A program made the translations under genes and the position numbers. Positions 10,933 to 22,800 of a stretch of DNA of 64,000 bases are shown here, piece after piece. The notes beneath the pieces were generated by a model. It was given only the letters and a program-made list of their open reading frames with translations. It was not told where the DNA came from and made no database searches. This DNA is from Furcasterigmium furcatum (Eukaryota; Ascomycota; Sordariomycetes; Glomerellales; Plectosphaerellaceae), in the NCBI GenBank assembly GCA_001599815.1, contig BCIA01000005.1, positions 1,467,088 through 1,531,087 on the forward strand, given 5' to 3'. The number at the start of each line of letters is the position of its first letter. The stretch's first letter is position 1.

Positions 10933-13813
10933 CTATCTTGGCTCAAACGAATCACTCGCGTCAAACATACTCAAGTTCCCGTCCCAGGTAATGTAGTCGC
11001 TAATGTACCCGGCCATCCGCTGGTAGTAATCGTCGTCGACCGTACCCGCCAGGTTTGATGCCCCCGAGAAGTCTGGCAGAAGCCCTGGCGCCGTTGCGGA
11101 CATGTCGGTCAAGGCACCGGCAGCTGTGTACTCGGCAGTCTGCTCGAACTGCAGATGATCTGCCGGTGCGAATGGCACGGGCCAGAAGGGCTGGCCATAT
11201 CCAGGATCGACTGCATCTCGTGGAAGCTGTCCCTCGAACGTGCCGTGGTTGGCTGACTGGGGCTTTTCTCGCTCTCCGGGTGCTCCGTTGGATCGGCTCT
11301 TCGGTGGGGAGGACCGGTTGGCCTCCGAGGGGTGAGCATGAACCCTCATCAGCCGAAAAGTCGCGAGTTGGTTGAGATATGAAATCTCGTCTGCCCTGAT
11401 TCCACCGGAACCGGGACCGTCCTCGCCTTCGGCATATCTGCTGGTAGGGGAGGACGCACTCATTGGCGAGGGTGGCCTGGGCACCAAAACGGTCCGCTGG
11501 TAGGGTTTCCAGCGAGCCGCGATGTCGGGGAACCCGAAATGGGCCAAAAAGGGGCACAGGGCCGACAGCTTCTGGTGTTAGGCATCTTATCTCTGGAAGG
11601 TTGCGAAATTGCCTAGGATGGCTCTTGCTACTTACGAAAATGGTGGTGGAGTCTGGGTGCCGATCACGGACGCTGAGAACACGAAGGTTCTCGTTGATGT
11701 TGTCCCTGGTATGTGCGGCTAAAACGCTGTCCCTCTTCGCAACTGTGGTGAGGTAGATTACTTGGATCTTGGTCGACTCGAAGGCTGCTGCGGAGGATAT
11801 CGTGTCGTCGAGGACCTCGGGACTGTGGCCGAAGCCTGTCCTGAAGACTCGCGATACGGCGTCAGCACTCTGATAACACTTTTCTTGATGTGTTGCGATG
11901 AAGGTGGCCGGGGCATTGGAGAGAGCTGCTGTCAATGGAAAGTTGTACCCGGCGAGCGTGATCCTCGTCAGGTCGCTGATGGAGACGTAGTAGAGGTTGA
12001 ACATGGACAGAAATGCTGTCAGGTTCCTTTGGTCCATCTGGATGTATACGTTCATGTCGTTGAGGAGCAAGTGCTTTGGGAGGCTCGCTTGCCATTCATC
12101 CAGCTGGCGGAGCAGGGTCATAAACTGTGAGGAAGGATCCCACGGAGGAGCACTGGTCCCACCAGTTCTGTATGGCTTTCGAATGCACCTGTAACGACAC
12201 CGTTCAGCCATGTCCAGTTTCATCCACCCGCTTTGGAAGATGGCAATAAAAACCTACTTGAGGATGGCTTTCCGTAGGTACAGGAGGCGCATCGTCTGTT
12301 GCCTGATATCTGGAACGGGCGAGATTGGCATCCCAGGGGTTTCATCCACCTCAAGGTAGACTGGATCTGAGGTTGTCCGTTGAAGAAAGTCGATATCACG
12401 ACATGGCAGCGGTATAATCGGCGTATCGCATGTGTAACAGACCTTGAAGGATGAACCTGCCCCAACAACAGAGTCCAGAGCATAGCAGGACCAAACAAGC
12501 CTTCTGTAGACTTCCCGTTGGGTCAGATCAATGGACGCTGAAGCTTCAGGGTCGTCGGCCGCTGCAGGTTCGTAATCCAGACGCAGTAGATTGATCATGC
12601 GGCATATGCAGCCCACCAGCATGAAAACGAGAGATCCTTCTCCTGTGCGAAGGCCATATTCGCAGAAGAGCAGGAGAAACTGCCCAATGCTTAGTTAGCG
12701 CACATATCTGGCTGAACTGGGAGGCTTTACTGACTGTGATATTTTGGACTGATGGGTTGCAGCTATTTTGACGAGCCAATTCTTTGGCCTTGTCACCCCA
12801 AGCTCTCCCTGGGATCTTTCTTGCTGGTTGTTGAGTGTGGTCGGGGTGAACAGTTGGGTGGATGAATCTACGACATGCATTGATCAGTGTTGGGTACTTA
12901 GGAAGCTTCGCCAGGGCACGTACCTGGAACCCAGAGCGCAAATCGTGTAGATTGCTGCCTCTCCATATTCGGCAATGTGATGGCCTCGATCTAGCGCTCT
13001 GAGAAAAGAGGGTTTGTGTATGAAACCAAGGTTTCTTAGCGGATGGGCATGGATGAAGAAGGCGTCAACGAGAAGTCTCAGACCTGGAAGGTCGGGGAGC
13101 TTAGACGAGTAGAGCCTGCGGCCACATGCGCGTCAGAACTAGCAAACAAAGGTCATGAAACGGAGCTCTAAGCGTCCAGGGCTAAAGCAGCTTACCATGT
13201 ATCGTCAACTCTCATTAAGGATGAGGGAGAGTTTCCTGCGACGCCCACTGGTGAGGAAGACAGTGAGTGCAGGCCGCCTACCTCGTCCGTCATGGGAGTG
13301 TCGTGGATCTGATCACTGAGCTGACTTGAGCTGTGCATCGAAGCTGGGCTATCACCCGATTGTTGTGACCGTGCCGTCGTCTTGCCTTGCCAGTACGTGC
13401 AAGGAAGGTTCCTCGTCTGGCACCGGAGACATCTCGGCCTGGCCCTGTCACACTTCATCTTCAGCTTGCGGCACTCACGACAGGCGCCAACGCGCCGCCT
13501 GTCAACCCCGGCTTCGCGGCAAGCATCGTCGAGCGCCCGTGAATCGGACGAAGCCTGTGACTTGGACCTGTGGCCGGCCCTATCCCCTCCGTATCCGGGG
13601 CAAGCCAGTCCGAAGCTTCCGCAACGGTCGCACGCTGGGAGCTTTCTATCGCATCTCACCTGTACGCAGGTTAGCGCCTGAGTCTGATGCTTTCACATGC
13701 AGCAAGGCGATGGACGAGGTCGCGCAACTTGCCTTCCGAGCGTGGCAGAGGACGCAGGGTGGAAGATGAATGTCAGCATTGAGGTTGAAAAGACCAGGGG
13801 TTTCTCTTGTTAC
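10933..13813 (-). CDS. Transcription factor with two tandem Zn2Cys6 clusters (start unresolved)
   Basis: Exons complement(10933..11571, 11636..12188, 12258..12679, 12735..12867, 12924..13115, 13196..13659, 13733..about 13813) give at least 809 residues. The first cluster (CVLCHARK | VRCDRKLPACDRC) is split by a GC-AG intron, AAG|GCAAGT. A second complete cluster (CRECRKLKMKCDRARPRC, then LRCQTRNLPC) follows about 50 residues later. Downstream is a typical fungal-specific domain (CEYGLRTGEGSLVFMLVGCI, RLVWSCYALDSVVG). The donor at 12734 is GTCAGT. No in-frame ATG precedes the first cluster: the frame is open to a TAA at 13814-13816. An upstream ATG reading MMDAQQGNSHND lies in another frame without a usable acceptor between. 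Either a 5' exon is missed or there is a frameshift. Confidence 0.75.
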
Positions 13814-14415
13814 TTATCTTTTTGAGACACCGTTGACGGCGTATCATTGTGAGAATTGCCCTGTTGGGCATCCATCATGACGGTTGTCGATGCATACCCA
13901 TCGCAGGAGCTTGGGAGAGTTGTATGCCAGATACTGGAGGAAGGGGAGGCCTTAAGTAAATACCGATGACTTGGACTATGCCTTGCTAGTACTAGTACTC
14001 GCTGATTTTCCCCGCGTCCTGACGAGTATCAGACCGGGGCGATGGCGAATATGGCGAGCTCCCCACATCCGCCGGGCTTAGCGGCACCACCACACTGGGA
14101 TTGTGGCAGCGCTATTCTCAGCGGACTCCCAGGTGACCCTCCGGACGTGCAGGGACTACATGAGGTAGCCATTGGTGCCCGAGCCCTCGACGCTGACAGA
14201 GGAGAAATCTTACCCTGTTCAGCAGGCAAACCTCGACAGCCAGTCACCCACTCGCATAAGGGTCTAATCGAGGAGCGAACCTCCGGAGACATTGCCCCCT
14301 AGTATCATAATTATGCAGCAGGAAGCTCGTTGTTTGACCTGAACAGCCGAGGATGGTAGTGATCAAAACATACCAGTGTACTTAAGGAACGCTGTCAACG
14401 CACGCGCCTGTTAGA
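13814..14415. other. Intergenic region between double-zinc regulator and sulfatase
   Basis: About 600 bp that probably contain the unresolved 5' end of the regulator and the 3' UTR of the sulfatase. No convincing coding frame was seen. Confidence 0.35.
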
Positions 14416-16309
14416 TCAGACAGGCACGAGACCCTTTAGGTGTTCCGGTACTTTGTCCGGGCGTCCCATGTACTTGATCCAACCATAAGGGTCCTCGAAC
14501 TCATCGCCAGGCTGAGCCCCCCATATCGCAGGCTTCAGCTCACTCCCAACACCAACAACGCCAACCTCTTTCTTGTATTCCTCCCAATGCTCCATCATTT
14601 CCTTAAATATTTCGGGTTCCTTAACCTGGAGGTCTGTAGTCTCCCCGGGGTCCGCTTTGATGTTGAAAAGCTCCCATTTGGCCGGGCCACGCGGCGCCGG
14701 GACGAAGACCACCTTCCAGTCGCCCTTTACCAAGGCGCCTGACCCGGAGCATTCGAAGCCCGTGACATGATTCTGGTTGTGAATGCGCAGGTCCCCAACC
14801 GGGAGCCTGTCAGACGCCGCGGAAGAGGCAGTATCAAGGAACGGCTTCCAACTGGCCCCTCGCAGGGGCGCAATCTTCCGCCCCTTATATGACGTGCCGG
14901 GATGCTCCAACCCGGCGAGGTCCAAAAAGGTTGGCATAATGTCCATGACTGTGCAATACGCTTTGCTGATGGACCCCAACGCGTCTTTCGTGGAGTTGGG
15001 AACGGGGGAAGATGTAGCTGGCTTGACCACCAGGGGCACACGGCACCCTCCTTCAGTCGAGAAGCCCTTGAAAAGCCTCGAGGGCGCGGTAGCTGCCTGT
15101 GCCCACAGCGCACCATACCAGACAAATGAGTCCTTGCGCCCGATATTTTCGAGCGAGTTGTCATAATACTGAGCGATGTGGGCCATGACCTGGTCACCGA
15201 GGATCGGAGCTGCCTCGATCGAGGCTCCCTCGGCTCCGTTATCAGACATGAACAGGATCATGGTGTTGTCGTACTCGCCAGTTGCTTTGAGGTGCTCAAC
15301 AACCCGGCCGATATTCCAATCCATGCGATCGACCATGGCTGCGTACACCTCCATGGCCCTCGCAGACTTCTCGCGCATCTCTTCGGGCAGCTCGTCCCAG
15401 ACCTCCACATTGTGAGTCTGAACGACGGGATGAGCCGCAACATCTGTATCGATCAGGCCCAGCTTCTTGAGCTTCTCAAGGCGTGCCTTTCGAAGGGCAA
15501 ACGGTCCGTCGTTATAGAGGTCCTTGTATTTCTCAACCACCTCCGCTGGTGCTTGCAGCGGCCAATGTGGTGCCGAGAACGGGAGGTAGGCGAAGAATGG
15601 CTTTTTGTTCTCCTCGGTCGTTCTTGAGGACAGATATTCGATGAGTTTGGAAGCATAATAGTCGGAAGAGTAGAAGCCGTCCGGGATATCATCGATGAAT
15701 TTGTCGTCTTCGACATGGAGAGCTCTTGTTGCGGTTTCGAAGAATCTTGGGGGTTCATGAGCAGGATCTTCATATTGTGGCTCCCAACCTGAACAGACGC
15801 GACGCGTCAGCAAGTACAATTCGGTCAAGGTAGGGGATCAGGGACGAACCATAATGATTTGCGCAGCCAGGCAGCAGAGCAAAGGACTTCTCAAAGCCCC
15901 GGGCTATTGGGAAGTGCTCCCTCTTCAGGCCGAGATGCCACTTGCCAGACATCATGGTGTGATAACCTCCATCTTTCAGGAGTTCGGGTAACGCAACCAC
16001 GCGCTCATGCAAATACCCTTCATGCCCCGGGGCTTTCCTGTGCGAAGGAGAGTTGCGAGTGATCTCCCAGAGCCCGCCAAGCCCGGCAATGTGGTTGTCG
16101 GTGCCGGTCATCAGCATCGAGCGGGTGGGGGAGCAAGCCGCGGCCACATGGTAGTTTGTAAATCTGAGAGCGTTCGATCCGGCCGCCAGAGAATCGATGT
16201 TCGGTGTCTGGATCTCGGATCCAAAGCAGCCGCAATCGCTGAACCCGAGGTCATCGGCGACGATGATCAGGAAGTTGGGGCGGCGGGAGCCTTGCGTTGT
16301 TGAGCCCAT
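14416..16309 (-). CDS. Arylsulfatase (formylglycine-dependent sulfatase)
   Basis: Exons complement(14416..15788, 15850..16309) encode 610 residues; the intron has an unusual GTTCGT donor. The N-terminus PNFLIIVADDLGFSDCGCFG supplies the metal-binding aspartate pair. The C-x-P-x-R motif in AAACSPTRSM carries the cysteine converted to formylglycine, and SGKWHLG follows. Further on are DNGAEGAS, AYCTVMDIMPTFLDLAGL and a C-terminal KADPGETTDL segment typical of AtsA-type bacterial and fungal arylsulfatases. No signal peptide is obvious at the chosen ATG, so a cytosolic location is likely. It hydrolyses sulfate esters; sulfur scavenging is the usual role. It shares a 739-bp divergent region with a sugar permease. 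Confidence 0.92.
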
Positions 16310-17048
16310 GTCGAATTCAGTAATTGCACCGAAGGTTTGAATGGATTTTGAAATGAACAATTGACCATACTTTTGCGGTAGACTTGCGAGGACCGAGGCT
16401 CTCCTCTCCTTAAAACACATTGCTTTCCAAGCCCAAGTCGGCACCGATGGATCCCGGGTTCGGCACCGCCTCTCGGAAGCTGGACCATGCGTCTTCCATA
16501 TCTGCAAGTGGCTGTCGTCAGTCTGGGGAAAGATGGCAACATCGATATTATGGACCCTCCGCCTCCGGGAGCCGGGTGAGTGTGGTCAGCATTTTGGTCA
16601 TTTTGGGGGGATCTGGGTCAGCATCCGGCTCTCGGTGCCGGACCGACCACCAGCTCTCACTGGCCTCCGCTTCCCGGTGCCGGCTCCATGCTCTCCTTTC
16701 GGTTAAGCCTGGATTTGGCATGCAACCTTCTCCGACTCCCATCCAGTCTCGTGGCTCGATCTACAGCAAACCTCATTTTCGCGAGGCCCAAGACATCACG
16801 CTGAATCCCTGCCAGGTCTCTTTCAAGCCCTTTGCGAATACTGGGGTTAGAATGGCGCCTTCAGGCACTTCGGACTACTCGAGTCGGGCGTGCACTTGCG
16901 TCGAAGGCATATCGATTTAAGAACGTCGAATCTCGCTGCTGAACCATCTTTGCCAGACACATCATCCGCTTCCGGTCTATAGATCGACCCTCTTCTAAAT
17001 CCCCCTTCAGGCCTTGATTATTTCCATCTCATCCCTGATATACCAAAG
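16310..17048. promoter_or_regulatory. Divergent sulfatase / permease promoter region with 18-bp imperfect repeats
   Basis: Three similar 18-bp elements occur at 16558-16575, 16624-16641 and 16666-16683, with a shared shape TCCGnnTCnCGGnGCCGG. The second contains CGG-N9-CCG (16626-16640), as found in promoters further right. They may be binding sites for a Zn2Cys6 regulator; this is inference. Confidence 0.4.
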
Positions 17049-18949
17049 ATGGGCTCAGCTCAGGGCTCCGGGAGCCAATACGGCGACTCCACGCTCGCAC
17101 AGAGGATGAAGAAGTTTACGCCGATGGTGCTTTTTGTCACATTGTGAGTGCTCCTACGCCTCTGCCATCCATGAAGACGCTTTCTCCTGACTCAATGGAT
17201 TCCAGCTACGTGACACTGGCTTCTTTCAATTTTGGCTTCGATGTCGGCACATTTGGCGGAGTGCAAGCCATGCAGCGTAAGCCCTCTACCCTTTTGATAT
17301 TTGTCAGATTTGATCCCGGTATATCAAATATGAGGGCTAACTTCGCATCTCCGCATAGCTTTCGCAAAGAGATTTGGCGAGTGGGATGAGGGCATCCAGC
17401 TATATGCTCTGCCCGCGTATCTCTCCTCTATCATGACCGCCACACCCTTTCTGGGAAAACTCGTTGGTGTTATTGCCTGTGGCCCCTTGACCGAGAGATG
17501 GGGCCGCAAAATGGCCCTGTTGGTCCTGGCCGTTGTCTCCTTGGTCGGGTGCGCGCTGCAGACGTCTGCCCATTCCGCAGCGCAGTTCACAGTTGGTCGC
17601 ATCGTCAACTTTGTTACGACGGGCATGTGCATCATTGTCGTCCCGATCTACCAGGCAGAGTGTGCCCCTAAAGAGCTCCGAGGTCTGATCGGCTCGACTT
17701 TGCAGCTCACGATCGGCTTGGGCGGCTTGGTGGCTTCCCTCGTCAACCTCGGCACCAAAGGCATCCCCACGGATGCATCGTGGCTGATCCCAACCGGCCT
17801 CCAGCTCGTCGTTCCTTTTATCATCCTCGGCCTCCTGCCTTTCGCGCCAGAGTCGCCCCGTTGGCTTCTTTCCAAGGGCCGAGTCGATGAGGCGTATCAA
17901 GGCCTGAAGCGCCTCCGGGGCAAGGACGTCTCGGAGGAAGACATTCAAGAGGAAATCGACCAGCTGCGTGCCTCATCTGCAAATTCTGGTAAGGGCTCCT
18001 GGGCTGAGGTCTTTGACAAGAACAACAGACGGCGGACCTGGGTGGCTATCCTCGCCATGTTCGGCCAGCAGATCACCGGTCAGGCGTTCAAGAGCCAGTA
18101 CGGCATCATATTCTTCCAGCGATACGGGTTTGCTAAGCAGGCTTTCCTCTTCGGTGTCATTGGAGCGGTTCTGGGCATGGTCGCTATCATTATGACATGG
18201 TTTATCGTGGACAGCCTGGGGCGAAGGTACGTACTACGAAGCCCACAGCACTCCCCTTGCTTGAATCGTTGCTTACTAGAGAAATTCACAGGCCTATTCT
18301 GCTCATCGGAGGTTTCCTCATGGGCGTCTTCCTCCTTATCGTCGCGGCGATTGCCACGGTCCCGGCTCCATCTCAAACCTTGCAGAATACCATGGTAAGG
18401 CACCTGGCTTGCCGCATTGAGAACAATGAGCTGACTATCGCAAGGTTGCCGCTCTGATGCTGTTCGGCGTCATGTACTCCGTATCTTGGGCTCCAATGTA
18501 AGTGAAATTGAACACACACGACCGATTCTAACCTTGGCTTACTCGTGGTATCCAGCTCTTACGTCGTCATGGCCGAGAGCTGTTCGTCCCGCGTCAAAGA
18601 GAAGACGAGTTTGCTTGCCGGCAGCATCTCGGTCATCACGACCTTCGTCACATCTTTTACGCTTCCCTACCTTCTCAACCCACCTTATGCGGCCCTTGGC
18701 GGAAAGGTCGGTTACATCTACGGTTCAATCTGTCTCGTGATCACCGTACTCGCCTTCTTCTACATCCCGGAGATGAAAGGCCGGACCCTCGAAGAGATTG
18801 ATCAACTCTTCGCCATGGGCATTCCCACGCGGAAGTTCAAGGGCACAAGACTGTCTTCAGCGACTGGAAGCGCGGATGAAGCGGCCCAGAAACCAGAGTT
18901 CCGCCCGACGCAGGTTCATGAGTCGGTGCAAGCTGGTAAGGGGGTCTAG
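17049..18949 (+). CDS. MFS sugar-porter transporter
   Basis: Exons 17049..17143, 17206..17276, 17359..18226, 18292..18394, 18445..18497 and 18556..18949 encode 527 residues with 12 predicted helices. Sugar-porter marks are GFDVGTFGGVQ in helix 1, ERWGRK, PESPRWLLSKGR before the central loop, GQQITGQAFKSQYG in helix 7, DSLGRR, and the closing EMKGRTLEEIDQLF (a PETKG variant). The intron between 18226 and 18292 splits D-S-L-G-R-R, a conserved position. It is expected at the plasma membrane, importing a mono- or disaccharide or a related polyol or acid. It lies divergent to the sulfatase and upstream of the 5-oxoprolinase. Confidence 0.9.
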
Positions 18950-19156
18950 GATTGATTCGCCTGGGCCGGAGTTTGAGGTGCTGCCCTCCAGACTGCACCC
19001 TTTTCAGGCGATCCTGATCTTGGAAGGACCTGAAATATCGATATCCTATAGCCAGAAAGACCAGCTGAAACTGTTTCTCGGAAGTAGGACAACCTAGGAA
19101 AGTTAGCATCTAGCATTCTTAGAAGGGCCGCGTATCACTATTAGCACTCGAGGGTC

Positions 19157-19171
19157 CGGTGATCATCGCCG
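19157..19171. promoter_or_regulatory. CGG-N9-CCG element upstream of 5-oxoprolinase
   Basis: The sequence CGGTGATCATCGCCG has inverted CGG half-sites with a 9-bp spacer and a partly palindromic interior. The spacing is shared with the elements at 19581, 27312, 27353 and 29347. It is a likely Zn2Cys6 dimer site, by inference. Confidence 0.45.
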
Positions 19172-19373
19172 AAACATGCTGAGTGCAAGTATCCGTCCTT
19201 TCGGGCATCGATCTCCGGCCGTGTTACACTCCATCTTCTACCAAAAAGAAACCGGTGCAAGGTGGTTCACTCGTACTTACGGGCGACCGGAGACCGAAAT
19301 TACGTCAAAGTAAAAATGACGGTCTAACGAGAAGTTTGAGCGGCATCTTAGTATGTAGATACGTGGACTTCCG

Positions 19374-19390
19374 CGGCGATACTATCGCCG
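19374..19390. promoter_or_regulatory. Perfect palindrome with CGG-N11-CCG
   Basis: CGGCGATACTATCGCCG has perfect 8-bp arms around a single central base. The half-site spacing is 11 bp, as in Gal4-type sites. It lies 416 bp before the 5-oxoprolinase start. Confidence 0.45.
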
Positions 19391-19580
19391 AGCATCACCC
19401 CTCATCCGGGAATGCGCGGCACGAGATCCTGATCAAGTCGGGGGAGAAGCACCTGTGACTTTTTCTCGACTCAACTCGCCTGCTGGTCGGGGCACAGCCC
19501 GGGCTTCGAGGTCGGGGTTTCGATGCCGGGGTCGCTTATCCTCTCGGAGGTCTACGCCGAAGGTACAGGACCCAGCGCGC

Positions 19581-19595
19581 CGGCGTTGAACGCCG
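19581..19595. promoter_or_regulatory. CGG-N9-CCG palindrome, 5-oxoprolinase promoter
   Basis: CGGCGTTGAACGCCG is a perfect 7-bp-arm palindrome 211 bp before the start codon. It differs by one base from the element at 27312-27326 in the divergent promoter of the neighbouring transcription factor. Confidence 0.5.
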
Positions 19596-19805
19596 AGTCA
19601 ACGCGACCAATGGTGGTATTTGGATATTAGAAACAGAAGCTCAGAAGAAACCCTATCTCTGGAACTGCCTATATAGCACCGTTGCAGGTCGTTTGTAACT
19701 TTTCATGCCTGGAAGTGCTGCAACTTGAACGCCACATCGCCGCTCTCATAACACCCAGATCGAAAAACATTGACTATCCCCCGGGGGAAAACAAAAATAC
19801 ACGGA

Positions 19806-22800
19806 ATGGGTTCAGCTCGCAATCTGGGAGAGGCAGGACGCGTGAAGGTTGCGATTGGTGCGTACTGTTCAGACTGGCGATTAATGACGCCGTTGACCAT
19901 GAACAGACCGCGGCGGCACGTTCACGGATGTTGCCGTGTTTTATCCTGACGGAAGGGAAAAAATCTTCAAGTTGCTCTCGAGGGACCCGAGAAACTATGA
20001 CGATGCGCCCATTGAGGCCCTGCGACGGATTCTCGAGGAGATCGAGGAACGCGAGATCCCTCGGGGCGCACAGCTAGATCTGTCGAGAATTGGTGAGTGT
20101 TAGGCTCATTCGGGTGACGAATCTGGACAATTGACTGACCGCGACGCTACCAGAGTCACTCAGAATGGGCACCACAGTTGCAACCAACGCACTGCTTGAG
20201 AGACAAGGCGCCAAGACAGCGCTGTATATTACCAAGGGACTCAAGGTAGGCTGCGACGCATCCCGAAGTTGTTGTCGTTCCGGTCACTCATACCCTTCCT
20301 AGGACATGCTCAAGATAGGAAACCAGTCGCGCCCAGACATGTTCGCGCTGAACGTGAAGCGCCACGAACTGCTCTATAGTAAGGTCGTCGAGGTGCCGGA
20401 GAGAGTGACCTTGCACGACTCGACGTCCTACCGACGAACAGATGAGACAGCTGGGACAGAGAGGGCTGAAGCTAGCAGCCTCAGAGACTCCGAGGCCACC
20501 CCGAATGTCATCATCGGACGTTCGGGTGAAAGGGTGCGGATACTCGAGCCACTGAACGAAAAGGATATCCGCCAGTCACTCCTCGAAACGTACGAGGAGG
20601 GTTACCGTAGCCTCGCCGTCTGCTTGATGCACTCATACACCTATCCCGATCACGAGACGACAATTGCCAACATTGCTCGTGAGATCGGCTTCACGCAAGT
20701 CTCGGCCTCGAGTCAACTCTCGCCGTCAATCCGAATTTTACCGCGAGCCAACGCCGCCGTCACCGACGCGTACCTGACCCCCGGAATCGCCGACTATTTG
20801 AACGGCTTTAGGGCAGGTGTAGATCCGAAGAGCCTCGAGCTGGTCAACTGGCGCGTCATGCAGTCCGACGGTGGCCTTAACCACCCCTCAAAGTTGTCTG
20901 GACTGAAGCTTTTGCTGTCGGGCCCTGCCGGCGGCGTCATCGGTTACGCCAAAACGTGTTTTATACCCGAGCGCCCGACTCCCATCGTCGGGTTCGATAT
21001 GGGCGGCACGTCGACCGACGTGTCCCGCTACTCTGGCTCTCTGGAACAAGTCTTCGAGACGACAACCGCCGGCATCCCCGTCCAGGTGCCCCAACTCGAC
21101 ATCAACACGGTGGCGGCGGGCGGCGGCAGCATCCTCGCCTGGCGCAAGGGCATCATGAACGTCGGCCCGGACAGTGCCGGGTCTCACCCCGGCCCAGCAT
21201 GCTACAGGAAAGGCGGCCCGGCGACTGTGACCGATGCCAATCTCGTTCTCGGGCGCATCCTTCCCGAGTTCTTCCCGTCCATCTTTGGCGAAACCCAGGA
21301 TCAGCCTCTCAGCGTCGAGGCATCGTACACGAAGCTGGCCGAGCTGGCTGAAGAAATCAACCGAGACAGGGGAGAGTCCGGCAAACTCTCAGTCCACGAG
21401 ATTGCTCAGGGATTTATTACTGTGGCAAATGAGACCATGTGCCGTCCCATCAGGGCGCTGACCGAAGCCAAGGGCTACAAGACATCCGAGCACAACCTGG
21501 CGGCCTTTGGTGGCGCTGGAGGACAGCATGCGTGCGACATCGCCCAGGCTTTGCGAATCGGGCGGGTTATCATCCATAAGTACTCCTCGGTCCTGTCCGC
21601 GTACGGAATGGCTCTAGCCGACACGGTCCACGAAGAAAGGGTTCCCTCGGCCGAGACTCTGACGGCGGATACGATCTCGCGGCTCCAGGGCGTCTTGGAG
21701 GACCTGCAGTCCACGTCCGAGAAGAAGCTGCGCCAGATTGACCCGAGCGGCGGTGACGTTCAGTCGCTGTTCTTCCTCAACTGCCGGTACGATGGCAGTG
21801 ACACAGCTATCATGGTGGAAAAGCCACCGGGCTCGTGGGACTTTGCCGGAGCGTTCCAGGCCCAGCACCAGCAGGAATTCGGATTCGTTCCGGTCGGCAG
21901 GCAAATCATCGTTGATGATATCCGGGTCCAGTCGAGGGCGTCTACTCTGATGGGGTACAAGGTCGGTCTGAGGGAGCTGGATAACATCCGGACCTCCCCA
22001 GCGCTGTCGACCAAACTGACGAGCACATACTTCCACGGCCTGGGCATGGTTGAAACGCCGCTCTATCATCTGACGGAGCTGACACCTGGCCATGTCGTGC
22101 AAGGGCCTGCGGTTATCATTGACCAGACCCAGACAATTATTGTCTCGCCTCGCACAAGAGCGACTGTCCTCTCGTCGATGGTGATTCTTGACATCGAAGA
22201 AGCCCCAGCGGCGTCGGGTTCAGTGGACGGAGTTGATCCAATCACCCTGTCGGTCTTTGCCAACAGATTCATGGGCGTAGCCGAACAGATGGGACGGGCA
22301 CTGCAGAAGACATCTGTAAGCACCAATATCAAGGAGAGGTTGGACTTCAGCTGCGCCATCTTCTCTGCTAATGGTGGACTTATCTGCACAGCTCCTCATG
22401 TGTAAGCCTGACCTCTCTCACTACCACAGCCTGTCGCCCCTGTTGTCCAAGATATGCTAACAGATGTGAATAGGCCCGCCATGCTGGGCAGCATGGCCTT
22501 TTCAGTGCAGTGGCAAATTCAACATTGGAAGGACGATATCAAACCCGGCGATGTGTTCTTGACCAATGCGCCCACAGCTGGCGGTACGCATCTGCCAGAC
22601 CTCACCGTCATCACCCCAGTGTTTGATGTAGCTGGAGAGAACTTGATCTTCTGGCTTGCATCTCGCGGTCATCAGTGAGCCTTTTCCTACATTCAAGATG
22701 TGCTCTTGATGATGCCAGTGATTTGGCTGCTGACCGCTCTCAGTGCTGATATCGGAGGGATTGTTCCCGGTTCCATGCCCGCCAACTCCACGGAGCTTTG

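Noticed and set aside
11000..12223. Single 407-codon reading of the middle of the double-zinc regulator
   Set aside because: The C-terminal third of this frame is the wrong frame; a GTAAGT...CCAG intron at 11635-11572 restores the true 3' exon.
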